64,000 nucleotides of DNA from Zizania palustris (GCA_019279435.1 JAAALK010000080.1:90851108-90915107), one strand, 5' to 3'; numbered from the stretch's first letter, positions 53,581-64,000 are shown. The notes: generated by a model not told the origin, from the letters alone. A program made the numbers and translations.

Positions 53581-55273
53581 GCCACCAGATCGAGGCTTGG
53601 AGGGCACATGGATCATGGACTCCGGTTGTTCGCGCCATATGACCGGAGATGCAGCATGGTTCTCCAACCTCACCACAACTAAGCAAAGGGAACATATCAC
53701 CTTCGACAACAATCGAAGGAGTAGAGTGAAAGGTAAAGGTGTGGTAAGAATCAACTCGAATTTCACTCTCAAAGATGTTGCTTTGGTTGAAAACCTGGGA
53801 TACAATTTGCTTTCTGTATCTCAGTTGCTTGATGAGGGATTTGAAGTGCGATTCCATCGCGATACTTCGCAAGTACTCAATTCTAATGACGTTGTTGTCT
53901 GCAAGATCTTTAGAGTTGGGAGAGTTTTTGGAGCTGATTTTTCTGAATCATCTGCGACATCCCAGGGATTCAAACTCTATCAAATGGATGTCAAAAGTGT
54001 TTTTCTTAATGGCTTCATAGGCGAAGATGTTTATGGTAAAACAACCCCCTGGTTTGAAAACCCCAAATACCCACATAAAGTCCTTAAACTTCATAAGGCT
54101 CTTTATGGACTCAAGCAGGCCCCTCGGGCTTGGTATGATAGACTTAAGTCTTTTCTGCTTGAGCGGGGATATTTGATGGGATCTGTTGATAAAACCCTGT
54201 TCACTCTCAAGCTTGGCAAAGATTTCCTCCTAGTTCAGATTTATGTGGATGATATCATCTTTGGTGGCTCTTCTCATGCTTTGGTTGCCGAGTTTGCAGA
54301 TGCCATGAGCATGGAGTTCGAAATGTCCATGATGGGCGAACTCACATTTTTCCTTGGTTTGCAAATCAAGCAAAGCAAACAAGGTACCTTCGTCCACCAG
54401 ACGAAGTACACCAAGGACCTGCTCAAGAAGTTCGACATAGCTAATGCGAAGCCCCTTGCCACTCCAATGGCTACATCTGTAGCATTGGATCCTGATGAGG
54501 ATGGAGAAGCTGTAGACAAGAAGGAGTTCGGAAGCATGATCGGCTCCCTCCTCTACTTGACTGCTACGAGGCCAGACATACACTTCGCAGTATGTCTGTG
54601 CGCTCGTTTTCAGGCTTCACCACGAGCTTCGCACCGCCAAGCGGTAAAGCGCATTCTCAGGTATCTCAAACATACCTTAGAATTCAGCATTTGGTATTCT
54701 GCATCTTCCTCTTTGTGTCTTCGAGGTTATTCCGATGCGGACTTTGTTGGGTGTAGGATTGATAGGAAAAGTACCTCTATTACTTGTCATTTTCTAGGTA
54801 CTTCTCTAGTTTGCTGGTCTTCCCGCAAACAGTCTAGTGTTGCACAATCGACGACTGAGGCCGAATATGTTGCTGCAGCTAGCTGTTGCTCTCAGATTTT
54901 GTGGATGGTTTCCACTTTGCGGGATTTTGGGTTAGATTATAAGAGTGTTCCACTTTTTTGTGATAACACTAGTGCTATTTGTATTGCAAATAACCCGGTT
55001 CAGCACTCCAGAACCAACCACATTGATGTGCGATATCATTTTCTCAGAGATCATAATGAGAAGGGTGATATTGAACTTCAATATGTTGATACCCAATACC
55101 AGCTAGTCGATATTTTCACAAAACCCCTCGATGCTTCTCGTTTTGCCTACTTGTGTGGGGAACTTGGTGTTTGTCACCCTTACGACATTTGTGAGGGGGA
55201 GCAGATTTTGACTGTCTTGCATATGCTCATTGTGTGTGAAATTGCATTTACATCTCTTGCACTATATGCCTGA
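53581..55273 (+). CDS. copia-B outer pol with integrase deleted (protease-RT-RNase H fusion)
   Basis: A 558-residue open frame from 53597. Protease is first: MDSGCSRHMTGDAAWF, KGKGVVRINSNFTLKDVALV, LLSVSQLLDEGFEV. At about 53955, after GADFSESS, the sequence jumps to ATSQGFKLYQMDVKSVFLNG, which belongs well inside RT. Relative to the inner copy, about 1.55 kb is missing: the end of the gag-pre-integrase region, all of integrase and the front of RT. The joint keeps the frame. RT continues with YVDDIIFGG (about 54243), and RNase H with TTEAEYVAAASCC and DIFTKPLD. The ORF continues past the usual end with CEGEQILTVLHML. RT lacks its first conserved blocks, so activity is doubtful. Confidence 0.85.
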
Positions 55274-56320
55274 TTTTAATTCATGTAATAATGACAGCTC
55301 AGCTCTATTTAATATGTTTGAAACATTTTGTGCATGATTTTTCTTTCCAAAATCAAATCATGCTCACTGCTTAGTCTTGAATCTAGCATGTTTAGGCAGG
55401 ACTGCTTTAGCTATCTTTTATCTTCTTGATAGCAAGACTCCTTTTCTCTGGATGCTAAACATTGCAACTTGAAAAATTGTGTTACTTACTCATGGATATT
55501 CATAAAGTGCTAAACAATTTGTTCACTTAATTCAAATTCCAAAAATCCATGATTTGCATGCTTCAAATCAAAAAGATCCAGGTGGGTTTGTTTGTCGCAC
55601 TACCCTATTCTAGACTGCTTACCATTGCACATTGGTCCGAACTAGAATAGTGTAGTGTATGCCAAAATCACCGCCTTAAGCTTCTGATGGCTTTCATGCC
55701 TAGGCTTGGCTTGATTGGAAAGTATAAGGTAGACAAACAAATAACCCCTGGCATTATGAAAAGAACAACAAAATTCATTGATCATCAAGTTTGCTTTCAA
55801 TGCTCCATTTGAACTGTACTTGTCTGTCTAGAGTAGAAATTGACTAGCTTTGTGCAGTCCTTGTTTTACTTGTCTAGTTACCTTGATTGAGTGGTGATGC
55901 TTTTATTTCACAATGATAAAATCACATGCAGTCATCATGTTTTTTGGAATGTTAAAATGAGCTGAGCACATGAAAATTGGTATTAAAGTTGGCATATTTT
56001 TTCTTTATATGTCTTTGCAATTCTGCCCATTTCGAGGCTGTGCATCTTTTACATGCTCCTTGATGCTTGCATTGCCAAAGGGGGAGAAATTTTTGAGTTC
56101 TCTACAGCAAGGGGGTAAAATAACTAAGGGGAGTTTTATCTTGCAAAGGGAAGATTTCCCGAAGGGGCTTTTACTCTTTTGAAAAAGGGGGAGGAAAATA
56201 CTTTTGTCAAGTGACATGATTTGACCCGTTTCTGAGTTTTTATGGTCACTTGTGTGCTAAAATTTTTCAAATTTTCTTGAACTTGAATTTGGTTGTCAAC
56301 GCCCTCATCAAGAGGGAGAT
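55274..56320 (+). other. copia-B outer 3' internal region with purine tracts
   Basis: Non-coding. AGGGGGAG tracts lie at 55194 (within the pol end) and 56079. Related G-rich tracts are at about 56110-56140 and 56186, and the terminal AGAGGGAGAT is at 56311-56320 before the LTR. The organisation matches copia-A. Confidence 0.8.
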
Positions 56321-58608
56321 TGAGAAACCAAGGGTTGGTTTCGGAGTGTGTGATGAGTGATTGACAGATTTTACCCTTTGATTTGAAGGGGTCCCTTCGA
56401 AGGGATTCAGAGGTTGTTTCACTGAAGGGTTTGGTGGGTCTGTTTTGCTGCAGCTGTTGCAGCGGAGTGTGCCTATCGTAGGGGTCCGACAGTACACAAT
56501 GACTGGGTTGTACCGAAGGGTTCGGTACTTTGGGCGGTACACCGGAGTGTGTACCGAAGGATGCTTACCCGGAGAGGTCTCCAGGGTACTGGATACACTT
56601 GTCTGCTTGTCTGTGGTGCGCAGGTGACTTCGGAGGCGACGGACGGTTCATAGCAAGTGAACCTGGGTCAAGCGGGAGGCTTGATGCCAGGGGAGCAGGG
56701 AGCTCCATCACGAAGGCTGCGAAGGGGTCGAGGTCGGACCTCGGGTCGAGGTGTGCCAGGAGAAGGCAGTAAGTGCGGAGTATGACTCCAGGTGAAGGTA
56801 CTCCGAGACGAAGTCCTCGAAGGCGAGGCACTTCGAAGGGTACTCCGAATGGAGTTACTTCGGAGTATGGTGGACCAAGTCCTCAGCAATGAGGCAAGGT
56901 GTTCGAAGTGTGCTCCGGAGGGAGGCACTCGAAGGTATACCCGACGAAGGTCTCAGAAGTCGAGGTGCATCGAAGGCATGGTCCGAGTGAGGATCGTCGA
57001 GGAGTGTGCTCGGGGAAAGACACTGCGACGAAGTGATCATTGAATGCTTCATGCGGATGCCTTGGACGAAGGAGGGACTTCGAAGGGTGGTACTCCGAAG
57101 GCTGGCTTCAGAGTGAAGCTGACTTCAGAGCAAGGATGACTTCGGAGCAAGGCTGGCTTCGGAGCGAGGCTGGCTCCAGAGCGAGGCTGGCTCTAGAGTG
57201 AGGCTGACTTGAGGTACTTCGGCCATGCATGGCTTCGGTACACGGGCTGATGGAGTTCGAGCTGGGAGAAACTGCGAAGCCATGGTGGTCCACTCCGAAG
57301 GTATTGGTGCGAAGGCTCAAGGGCTTTGACGGCTTCGGCTCAAAACCGTCACTGTATCGAAGGCTAACTTCGGTGAAGCGAAGGCCGTCAGACTCAAGGC
57401 TTCTCACCGAAGCTACCGTACCCCTCGCATGCGAAGGGGGGTTTCAGAAGGGTCCAAAACTGCAAAGGCTGACAGCGTCTGCTCTGCAAAAGCTGGTGTT
57501 GTACCCTCTGCGAAGCTGACAAAAGAAGCATCCAAATAAAGTAGACTGCCAGTTGTACCCCCCTGTTCTAATGAGACAAGACCGGTGTAAACCCTAGGGG
57601 TAAAGTAGTCTATTCACAGGGCTGAATAGTGCCTATAAATAGTGGAGACTAGCTAGGTCACATCAACACTTTGAGCAGCCATTGTAGAACTCCTGTGCTA
57701 GCCGCCACACTCTCTGTATTCATCCTGTGAGTTCATTTTGTTTTCCCTGTTCAAGCAATGAAGTTTTGATTCTGTTTTCATTTACTGATTGAACTTGTAT
57801 GCGTACTTCACTGCATGCTTTGATTTCTCTGTGCACCATCTTCTTGTGTGTTTTCTGGAGAGGTGTGTGAGAAGCCTGATCAAGTGAAGTGTGTGTTTTT
57901 CAGTGTCTGTTCGCTCTATGTAAACTGGAGGCTAGACCTCTCTGATTATTAGCGAAGCACTGTTCTTGGCTTAGATCGTAGCCCGTTTTATTCCCTTGTC
58001 GAAGTCCTCGGCGAAGTTTTTTTCGGTGTGCGTTTAGATCTTCGAAGTACGAAACCCAGTACTAGTTGCTATCGCTGAGTATTTGGTCGAAGTCCGCAGA
58101 GGGAAGTCTGCTCTTGTGAAGGGTGAAATGCGAAGCCTGCTCGAAGGCACCCAGTGTGCTGAGCCTGCACTGACATAGCAGAGCTGATCGAAGTCCTCTG
58201 AGGGAAGTCCGCTCTTGCGAAGGGTGAAGTGTGAAGCCTACTCGAAGGCACCCAGTGTGCTGAGCCTGCACTGACTTAGCAGAGCTGATCGAAGTCCTCA
58301 GAGGGAAGTCCGCTCTTGCGAAGGTTAAAGTGTGAAGCCTGCTCGAAAGCACCCTGTGTGCGGAGCCTGCACTGACTTAGTAGAGCTGAGTTTTCGGGGT
58401 TGTGGGTGGAGCGAAGTCTTCTTGGCTTCGAACTTTTGCTCCTTGCGAAGCCTGATTTCGGAGATGTGAAATACCTCCGAACCAGAACTTCGAAGGCTGT
58501 GTTCGAAGCCTGTTCCGCAGAAGATAGAAGGAAACAGAAGGCTATTTTTAGTCTGAAATTTTAAAGCTCCCATTCACCCCACCTCTGGTCGCCGTTTCCG
58601 GTCCAACA
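56321..58608 (+). repeat. copia-B outer 3' LTR
   Basis: The LTR is 2288 bp, starts TGAGAAACCAAGG and ends GGTCCAACA before ATGAT. TATA is at 57634-57641. Three tandem ~101-bp units begin at 58087, 58188 and 58289. Confidence 0.92.
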
Positions 58609-59700
58609 ATGATAAGTAGCCCCAAGCAAGTATCGGTCGATGGGAATTTTCTTGTTCGCAACAAGCTGCTCGGCTAGGAACTAGACGGTGAGAAGTTGGA
58701 CCTAGGGTGGATCCACAAAAGACAAATCTTTCCAACCAAAGGTTAAGGAAAGCAATGTGCTCGCGGGTATCTAAAGGTTCAGTCTCTTTTTGTGCTTGGG
58801 AATATATTTGCTCCAACCACCAGAGGATTTTATGTTAAGGCGGTGGGTTAGTTTGGATTGGAAAGAGAGGAGTGCTAGGAGAAACGATGTCAAGGGAAGT
58901 CAAGGCTAATACGTCAAGCAAAATAAGACTCATCTGTCCGCGGTGGAAAAGAAAGGCATTGAGAGCATCAAACCAAAAATAAAAGGCAGTGGCAAGCATA
59001 AGCTCGTTTCTATAGGGTTCAGCGAGAGAGAGGCCGATGCAGTGCTCGATGTCGATCTCATCCCCAAAGGTATGATTGGTGGCCAATACTCTAAGGTACC
59101 AGTCCCTCCAACCGGGCAAAGGAGAAGGAAAAGCTCAGAAGCTCAAATTCCAATCAGAGAGAAGGATCTAAAGTGTTTGAAAGGGATTCAGTCAATTTCA
59201 GCGTTTATGATGTTTAGAAGGATCAGAATTGCCCAAAGGACCCAGATAGAAGCTAGAAGGGTGGTTAGCAATGGGGATCAATATTTGGTTCTTTAGGTTC
59301 TACAAAAGAAAAGAAAAACCGAAGGAAAAATTAATATGAAAATTTCAAAGAGAAAGTCAAAACATGATCAAGAACACCAATAAACAGTAAGAAAAAGAGG
59401 AAAAAGGAAGAATGTTGTGAAAAACATACCTCAGGGATGGAAGTGTGGGTTTCCATTGTGACAATAAATGGAGTCAAGGCCGGTGAAGGAAATGAAGACA
59501 GTGAAGTGGTGGTGTTAGGGCCTTATGAGCAGTATGAAGATGCCGACGGTGAGCTCAAGGGCAAAGGAGAGAGGGTTGTTATGTGGAGGCGTAGGAGAGA
59601 AGAAGATGAAGTCGTGAGTACTTATAAGATGGAGACAATGCCTCAACATCTGGGTCAATCCGACCACGAAGGATTTGGTGGGACTAGCTGCAACTTTCAG
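58609..59700 (-). pseudogene. plant mobile domain gene relic, N-terminal part
   Basis: A minus-strand gene cut by copia-B. A possible first exon at about 59433-59600 ends SPALTPFIVTMETHTSIPE with donor GTATG. After a decayed interval, 58835-59119 reads VLATNHTFGDEIDIEHCIGL, SLAEPYRNELMLATAFYFW, NAFLFHRGQMSLILLDVLAL. That is the conserved F…GxM..TLxDVxxLxxL start of the plant mobile domain. 58609-58816 then reads EQIYSQAQKETEPLDTREHI, AFLNLWLERFVFCGSTLGPT and NKKIPIDRYLLGAT, continuing at 40232. Scattered stops indicate decay. The antisense position next to the plus-strand LTR at 60126 fits the extra ORF of a Tat-type gypsy element. Confidence 0.7.
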
Positions 59701-60125
59701 AAAAAGTGAATGATGATGACATGCAAGTTTTGAAGCACCGGATTTCTCGTAGGACCTGGATTGAAGGGGCTGAATTTTCAGCGAAACTGTTCAAATGGCA
59801 CCATTGCCGGACTATGTGGGATGAAGCCTAGTCTGACACCACCACCAAAGAGAAGTAGATGCATCGAACCAAGCGACGTCCATCACAGTCCTTCATGGCC
59901 AAAAACAGAAGTGATGAAGAATATGAGGAGGTTGATGAAGACTTCTACAATGTGAAAACAATGCTTTGGAGATATATAGAAGGCTCAAAGACATCAGAAG
60001 GTGAAAGGTTTGGTTGCTAATGGAGAATTCGATGGAACTTTTGATGTGACATGTTGCAGGACTTCTTAAATGAGTGATAATTTCAAAGTATTAGCTACAC
60101 TTATGCTCCAAAACTGTGGGGTATG
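59701..60125. other. interval between PMD gene and LTR
   Basis: Probably the promoter side of the antisense PMD gene. It ends in a purine-rich stretch (AAAACTGTGGGGTATG) that could be the plus-strand primer for the LTR at 60126. A short plus-strand frame (59761-59955) has no recognisable content. Confidence 0.35.
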
Positions 60126-61190
60126 TGTTGACGACAAAATTTGGTTAAGGCCCACGCCCTGTAAGGACCTAGTGTGGTTAGTATAAGTCAAGAGGTCTGA
60201 TCAAAGCTAGTCAAAGGAGTCTGTTGCATGTGTCTGGATATAGAGGAGACGATAGATATGAAGATGGAAATACAAACATAATCAGTTACAATCATAGTGG
60301 ACGACAAGTCTTCAGACTATAAATATGTATCTAGTAGGTAGAATTAAAATACACACAACTACAACCACAAAAATACTCTCGGAGCATTGCCACCCTTGTT
60401 TATTCAAGGTTAATCCCAGTGGGACATAGCACTCAGAGATGGGCTGCATCATCTTGATCTCCGGCGAAGAGGTGAGTCCTGCCACCATGGTGATTGTATC
60501 GGCTAAGTTGGCGTTGTTCAAGGCTGCATCGCTTCGATCTCTTGTGATGCCGGTTCGGTTAGTATGATCATTGGTTTATCTTGGTCTACTAGATAGGTTT
60601 GAGGTCGTATCGTTACGATTTCTTAAATTGACGTATATTATATACTGTAGGTCGAGGCTTCATCGATTAAGTTCGATATCTTGATTTATTGTGTCTAGTT
60701 TATGATGTGTACCATTCATCTGAATAAAGTATGCCTGATGTGTTGAAAGATGTTAGCAATTCGTGATTTAGCAACAATCTTGGTTAGGTTAGATCTTACT
60801 ATCATTGTGATTTAATAGAATGGAAATATTATTTGGTATGCTAAGTTTCGGTTCTATCGGAGTACAAGCTGATGGGTTACCTTTTGATTATGTGTTATAT
60901 CTTTTGGCATCGGGGATTAGTGATCGTTTCGAGCGCATAGCGCACTAATTCCCCTCCATCGATCCAATGGTGCGGGCGTTGCGTGTTGGCCAATCACCTA
61001 ATCGTTCTCGATGGCCCTTCGCCGATACTCGTGTATCGGTGTATATCGTGTCCATCGACTCAATGGCCGATCGGTGTTACTATTAACTATTTTCCGTACC
61101 TCATCAGTTGCAAGGTCAAACTAATCGGCACACTCAGAACCCCAAGAATTTAGGACCTGTACTGTAGTTAAGCAGATCTCCTAGACTACG
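60126..61190 (+). repeat. gypsy-type LTR, probable 3' LTR of the PMD-carrying element
   Basis: Starts TGTTGACGACAAAATTTGG after a G-rich purine stretch. TATA box ACTATAAATATG is at about 60316-60326. A typical Tat-like U5 follows (CGATCGGTGTTAC…CTAATCGGCACAC, about 61075-61130). The right end is not certain; no clean …TCAACA is seen, so it may be truncated. Confidence 0.6.
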
Positions 61191-63507
61191 CATGTTACCA
61201 AAAACAACACCAACAGTCACAGAGAGTCAAAGAGAGCGTCGTTTGGTGCTGCACCTCCTCCATGAACACATATCTCGGATGAGCGGTCGCCACCTGCTTG
61301 GCCACCTTTGGTGTAATGGTGAGGTTGAGGAGGAATGATGGGAGTGAAATTGTTGGTGCGACATTATAGGGAGAGCATCGATGTCGCTCCATTGACGTGA
61401 GGGAGGAGAATAGGTCGTCGGCTACCCGGTGGCCTCTCTGATCTCGCGTTGATTGATAGGGTTCACGAACACGACACCCAATTCACCGTTGCCAAGGCCG
61501 AGAGAGGAGTGGAGAACCATAGAAGGAGGAGACTAGTGGTTTGCGGGAGGGTGGCGATGGGGAAGGGGTGCGGGCTGATGGAAGCGAGCGGAGGAGAGAA
61601 TTAGGGCGGAGGCAGGTGGATGAGGATGTGGTTGAGAGGAGGCTATGGGGGTGACAAAAGACATTTTGTGTTGGATGATTAGTTTTTGTTGGACTGGGTT
61701 AGCACAACTGAAACAACGGTTGAGATTTAACAAAAAACAAAAATGGCTGAAATTTATCATAGGTGGTGTGTCGAACTCTTAACTCGCCAATTATTATATA
61801 ATAAATAATAAATTAAGGTAGAGGACAATAAAATCAACTTTTTAAGCATTAAAACAAGTATAAGTGAAGTTAGAATACGAGCTCTAGGAAGTAAATTCAA
61901 TGAAGTCTAACATAATTTGCACAAATTGTTGATATGTAGGATGGAACTAAACCCATTATTTATTTTTAGTGTTGATATGTAGGATGGAACTAAACCCATT
62001 ATTATTTTTAGTGGGAGTGGAGGAAAAACCACGGTGTTTAGGTGGGTAGGGAAGGTGTGTAAATCGAAGTGAAACATCTATATAGCACGGTACTATTTCC
62101 TGGTAAGGTGGATGCTGCTTGTTTAGCCTATGGGTAATAGAGGCCACCGCGTTCTGTGTAGTCGCTTTTTATGAATAAATTAATGATTTTAATGTTTTTC
62201 TTAAGATGACTTGCCCTGGCCGCACGGCCAACCACTAGATTTTAAAATTTAGTTTCTTTTTAAATCTTATTTCGCAAATAGACATTTGAAAACATTATTT
62301 CGATTCAAATCTCAACACCAGAGTCATTGGTGCCAAACATATACAACTTAGCGTCAAGATCACCAGTACCAACCTCTCTGGCATGCACTAGATGGTGGAG
62401 CTGATGTGGCATGAAAGCTTGGTGCTGACCCAGGAGCTTCAAGTTGTATTACAAGTCAACTCAAACAACAAATATGGTTGTAAAAAAGTCGAAGGTATCT
62501 CACCTGTCATGCGTGCAACCGTGGTTCGATCCTTAGCAATAGGGGTTGGCCGCTAGCATAGAAGGAGGGGTAAAGAAGATCATATGGTCGGCGCCAATCC
62601 CATTCGCACTAAGTTTCCATGATACGTCAGCTCCGCTATCCAGTGTGGTAGGAAGGTTGGTGCTAGAGACCATGACGCTAAGCCGTGTATGCTCGACATT
62701 AATGGCTCTATCGTTGAGTTTTGGTTCTACTTTTGGATTTTTTTTAAAAATATATTTGTAAATAAGTTTTTTAAAAGTACTAAATTGTAAAATTTGTCGT
62801 ACCTCGGTAAGAGTATGGCACCGTTTTCGTTCCCTCTTAGTTTTTGTTTTTTGAATGTGACCACGTAATAGTTTTTATAGATTGCTATGTAGCCGTTTAA
62901 ATATTAAATGAGATTATTGATTTTTTCGTATATTTGTTATTTCAGTTAAGTATTTGATTAATAAACAATAATTGATACTTTTGATTGTGTCTTAATGTAT
63001 TCTTATTTTTAAATAATCTTCCTTCGGGTCACCGAAATATCAGAGCCAATTCTGATCACACTACAATGTTTTTTATGAGTTTAGATCCTCTCTCTACGGT
63101 ACAGCACCTCGTCTTATGACCATGTCTTTTAGATAATATTATTGGCATAATATCTCTGTACATATAGCCTATACTTTATGCCGAGGAGGAACCTCCTCCT
63201 TTTCCTTTTTCTTTTTCTTTTTCAAGATATGCAGATAGATCATCAGTCGCATAATAAGGAAGCAACGCGGCACATCAGACATTAGTCACACGTGGAGAGC
63301 ATTGTGCTGAAACACTCATTTATTTATTTTTGATGCAGGCAAAAAGCTTGCATACACAAAAACCTTAGGAAATCGAAGTAGTTATTCAGATGAGCATCTT
63401 AGGTAAGCTAGATAAATAACTTCCGTTGCTCCATCTTCAGATCATTGTCATGGCATACAGGCACATCAGCTTGTATGCATATGCGCGTACTCCGTGATGA
63501 TATGATG
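61191..63507. other. unassigned interval
   Basis: No convincing gene. A GC-rich part (61200-61640) has short minus-strand frames (for example LNLTITPKVAKQVATAHPR) that I do not recognise. 61780-62300 is AT-rich with a tandem duplication. 62300-62720 contains several TTGGTGCCA/GTTGGTGCTA motifs typical of degraded repeats. A pyrimidine-rich tract (CCTTTTCCTTTTTCTTTTTC) is at about 63200-63222. The last part is 3' flank of sHSP-2. Confidence 0.3.
61928..62012. repeat. 43-bp tandem duplication
   Basis: GTTGATATGTAGGATGGAAC… occurs at 61928 and again at 61971, the two copies differing by one T. A recent local duplication in non-coding DNA. Confidence 0.9.
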
Positions 63508-64000
63508 CTACTTGACGGTGATCTCCACATTGATCCTCCTGCGCGCATGCTCCTTGACCTTGGCAATGGTGACCCTAAGCACACCGGAGTCGAGCTCGGC
63601 CTCGATTCCCTCCCTGCTGTACCCTCCCGGGAGGAGTAGCCGTGCAAAGACGCTGCCGCTACCGTCATGTGCCATCTCAGCCTTGGCCTGCTTGTTGCCG
63701 TCAACATGGGCGCCGCCCTTGCTGGCAGGAGTACTGTCCCTAGTTTGCTTGTCTACACCTGCCGCGCCGCCCTTGTTGGCAGGAGTACTGTCCCTAGTTT
63801 TGCTTGTCTGCACCGGCGGCGCCGCCATTCGCAGCAGCATTCGCCGCCTGCTTGACCTTCTTCTTGACGACGAGCACGTCTTCGTCAATCTCGACGGCGA
63901 GGTCCTCCTTGGACAGCCCCGGCACCTCGAACCACAGGCTCACGGCCTCAGCTTCCTCCTTCACCTGCCACCGCTCCTCGGGTGGTGACACCAGATTCAC
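63508..64000 (-). CDS. small heat-shock protein (HSP20 family), partial at window edge, one-base frameshift
   Basis: A paralogue of the sHSP at 28932. From the window edge it reads ERWQVKEEAEAVSLWFEVPG, LSKEDLAVEIDEDVLVVKKK, i.e. the start of the alpha-crystallin domain. Then comes an Ala/Gly-rich insert with tandem units TRDSTPANKGGAAGVDKQ and TRDSTPASKGGAHVDGNKQ. The domain then resumes (SVFARLLLPGGYSREGIEAE, LDSGVLRVTIAK) to the stop at 63508. The frame shifts once: the first unit has AAAA at 63797-63800 where the second has AAA, giving a stop at 63794. Removing one A would restore continuity. This could be a real pseudogene or a homopolymer base-calling error. Exon 1 lies right of the window. 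Confidence 0.75.

Larger units (their letters stand above)
40238..58608 (+). mobile_element. copia-B outer element (18.4 kb including a nested copy)
   Basis: An LTR retrotransposon of the SIRE/Maximus type, sister to copia-A. LTRs are 40238-42502 and 56321-58608 (TGAGAAACCAAGG … GGTCCAACA). The target duplication is ATGAT (40233-40237, 58609-58613). The primer site is at 42505 and the final purine tract AGAGGGAGAT is at 56311-56320. Its gag is split by a second copia-B copy at 44054-52598. Without that copy it is about 9.8 kb. Integrase and the front of RT are deleted in frame, so it cannot integrate on its own. The LTRs look more divergent than those of copia-A. Confidence 0.92.

Noticed and set aside
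59437..59709. 90-codon plus-strand frame
   Set aside because: It is opposite the likely first exon of the antisense PMD gene, is biased in composition and carries no recognised domain.
63200..63225. Pyrimidine tract as a gene-regulatory element
   Set aside because: A simple CTTTTT repeat, too generic to assign a function.

Overview
This window is plant nuclear DNA, almost certainly from a grass (Poaceae). The evidence is the density of nested LTR retrotransposons: Ty1/copia elements of the SIRE/Maximus (Opie/Ji-like) type, and Ty3/gypsy elements of Tat type with antisense extra genes. There are also Tourist-like MITEs, PIF/Harbinger and hAT DNA elements, spliced GC-rich genes and a plant-type ribosomal-protein promoter element. 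I see no bacterial gene organisation and no tRNA, rRNA or CRISPR array. I cannot name the species.

Layout, left to right. (1) 1-17622: the 3' part of a decayed Ty3/gypsy element (gag, protease, RT, RNase H, stump of integrase, 3' LTR). Its 3' LTR is split by a nearly complete, fairly young copia element (copia-A, 6258-17488, TSD CCCCC). (2) 17623-25300: an antisense, intron-containing coiled-coil gene relic; a reverse-oriented copia-A-type LTR that is itself split by a 3.4-kb solo LTR with TSD CAGCC; then an LTR-like fragment. (3) 25308-30010: a small genic island. It holds a three-exon ribosomal protein L39 pseudogene with a Harbinger element in its first intron, a MITE, and an intact two-exon small heat-shock protein gene (sHSP-1). 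(4) 30420-33100: two convergent, decayed genes of a zinc-ribbon (GRF-like) family. (5) 33640-39400: reverse-strand LTR fragments, a hAT-like element holding a ~498-bp tandem array, an old copia-A LTR relic and a MITE. (6) 39757-59700: an antisense plant-mobile-domain (PMD) gene split by an 18.4-kb copia-B element (40238-58608, TSD ATGAT). That element is split in turn by a second copia-B copy (44054-52598, TSD GAATG). (7) 60126-61190: a gypsy-type LTR that fits as the 3' LTR of the PMD-carrying element. (8) 61190-64000: unassigned sequence, then the edge of a second sHSP gene (sHSP-2) with tandem repeats and a one-base frameshift.

How the parts relate. The only apparently functional host gene seen complete is sHSP-1. 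sHSP-2 is a paralogue on the same strand about 34 kb away, so the two look like a tandem pair pushed apart by transposon insertion. The retrotransposon layers can be ordered from target-site duplications: copia-B inner is younger than copia-B outer, which is younger than the PMD-bearing element; copia-A is younger than the gypsy element it split. Both copia families and the gypsy LTR are unusually rich in CTTCGAAG/CTTCGGAG motifs. The least ordinary items are the PMD gene readable across a nested insertion, a copia element in which an in-frame deletion joins protease directly to RT, the RPL39 pseudogene with its splice sites still recognisable, the unusual C-terminal tail of sHSP-1, and the half-kilobase tandem array inside a hAT element.
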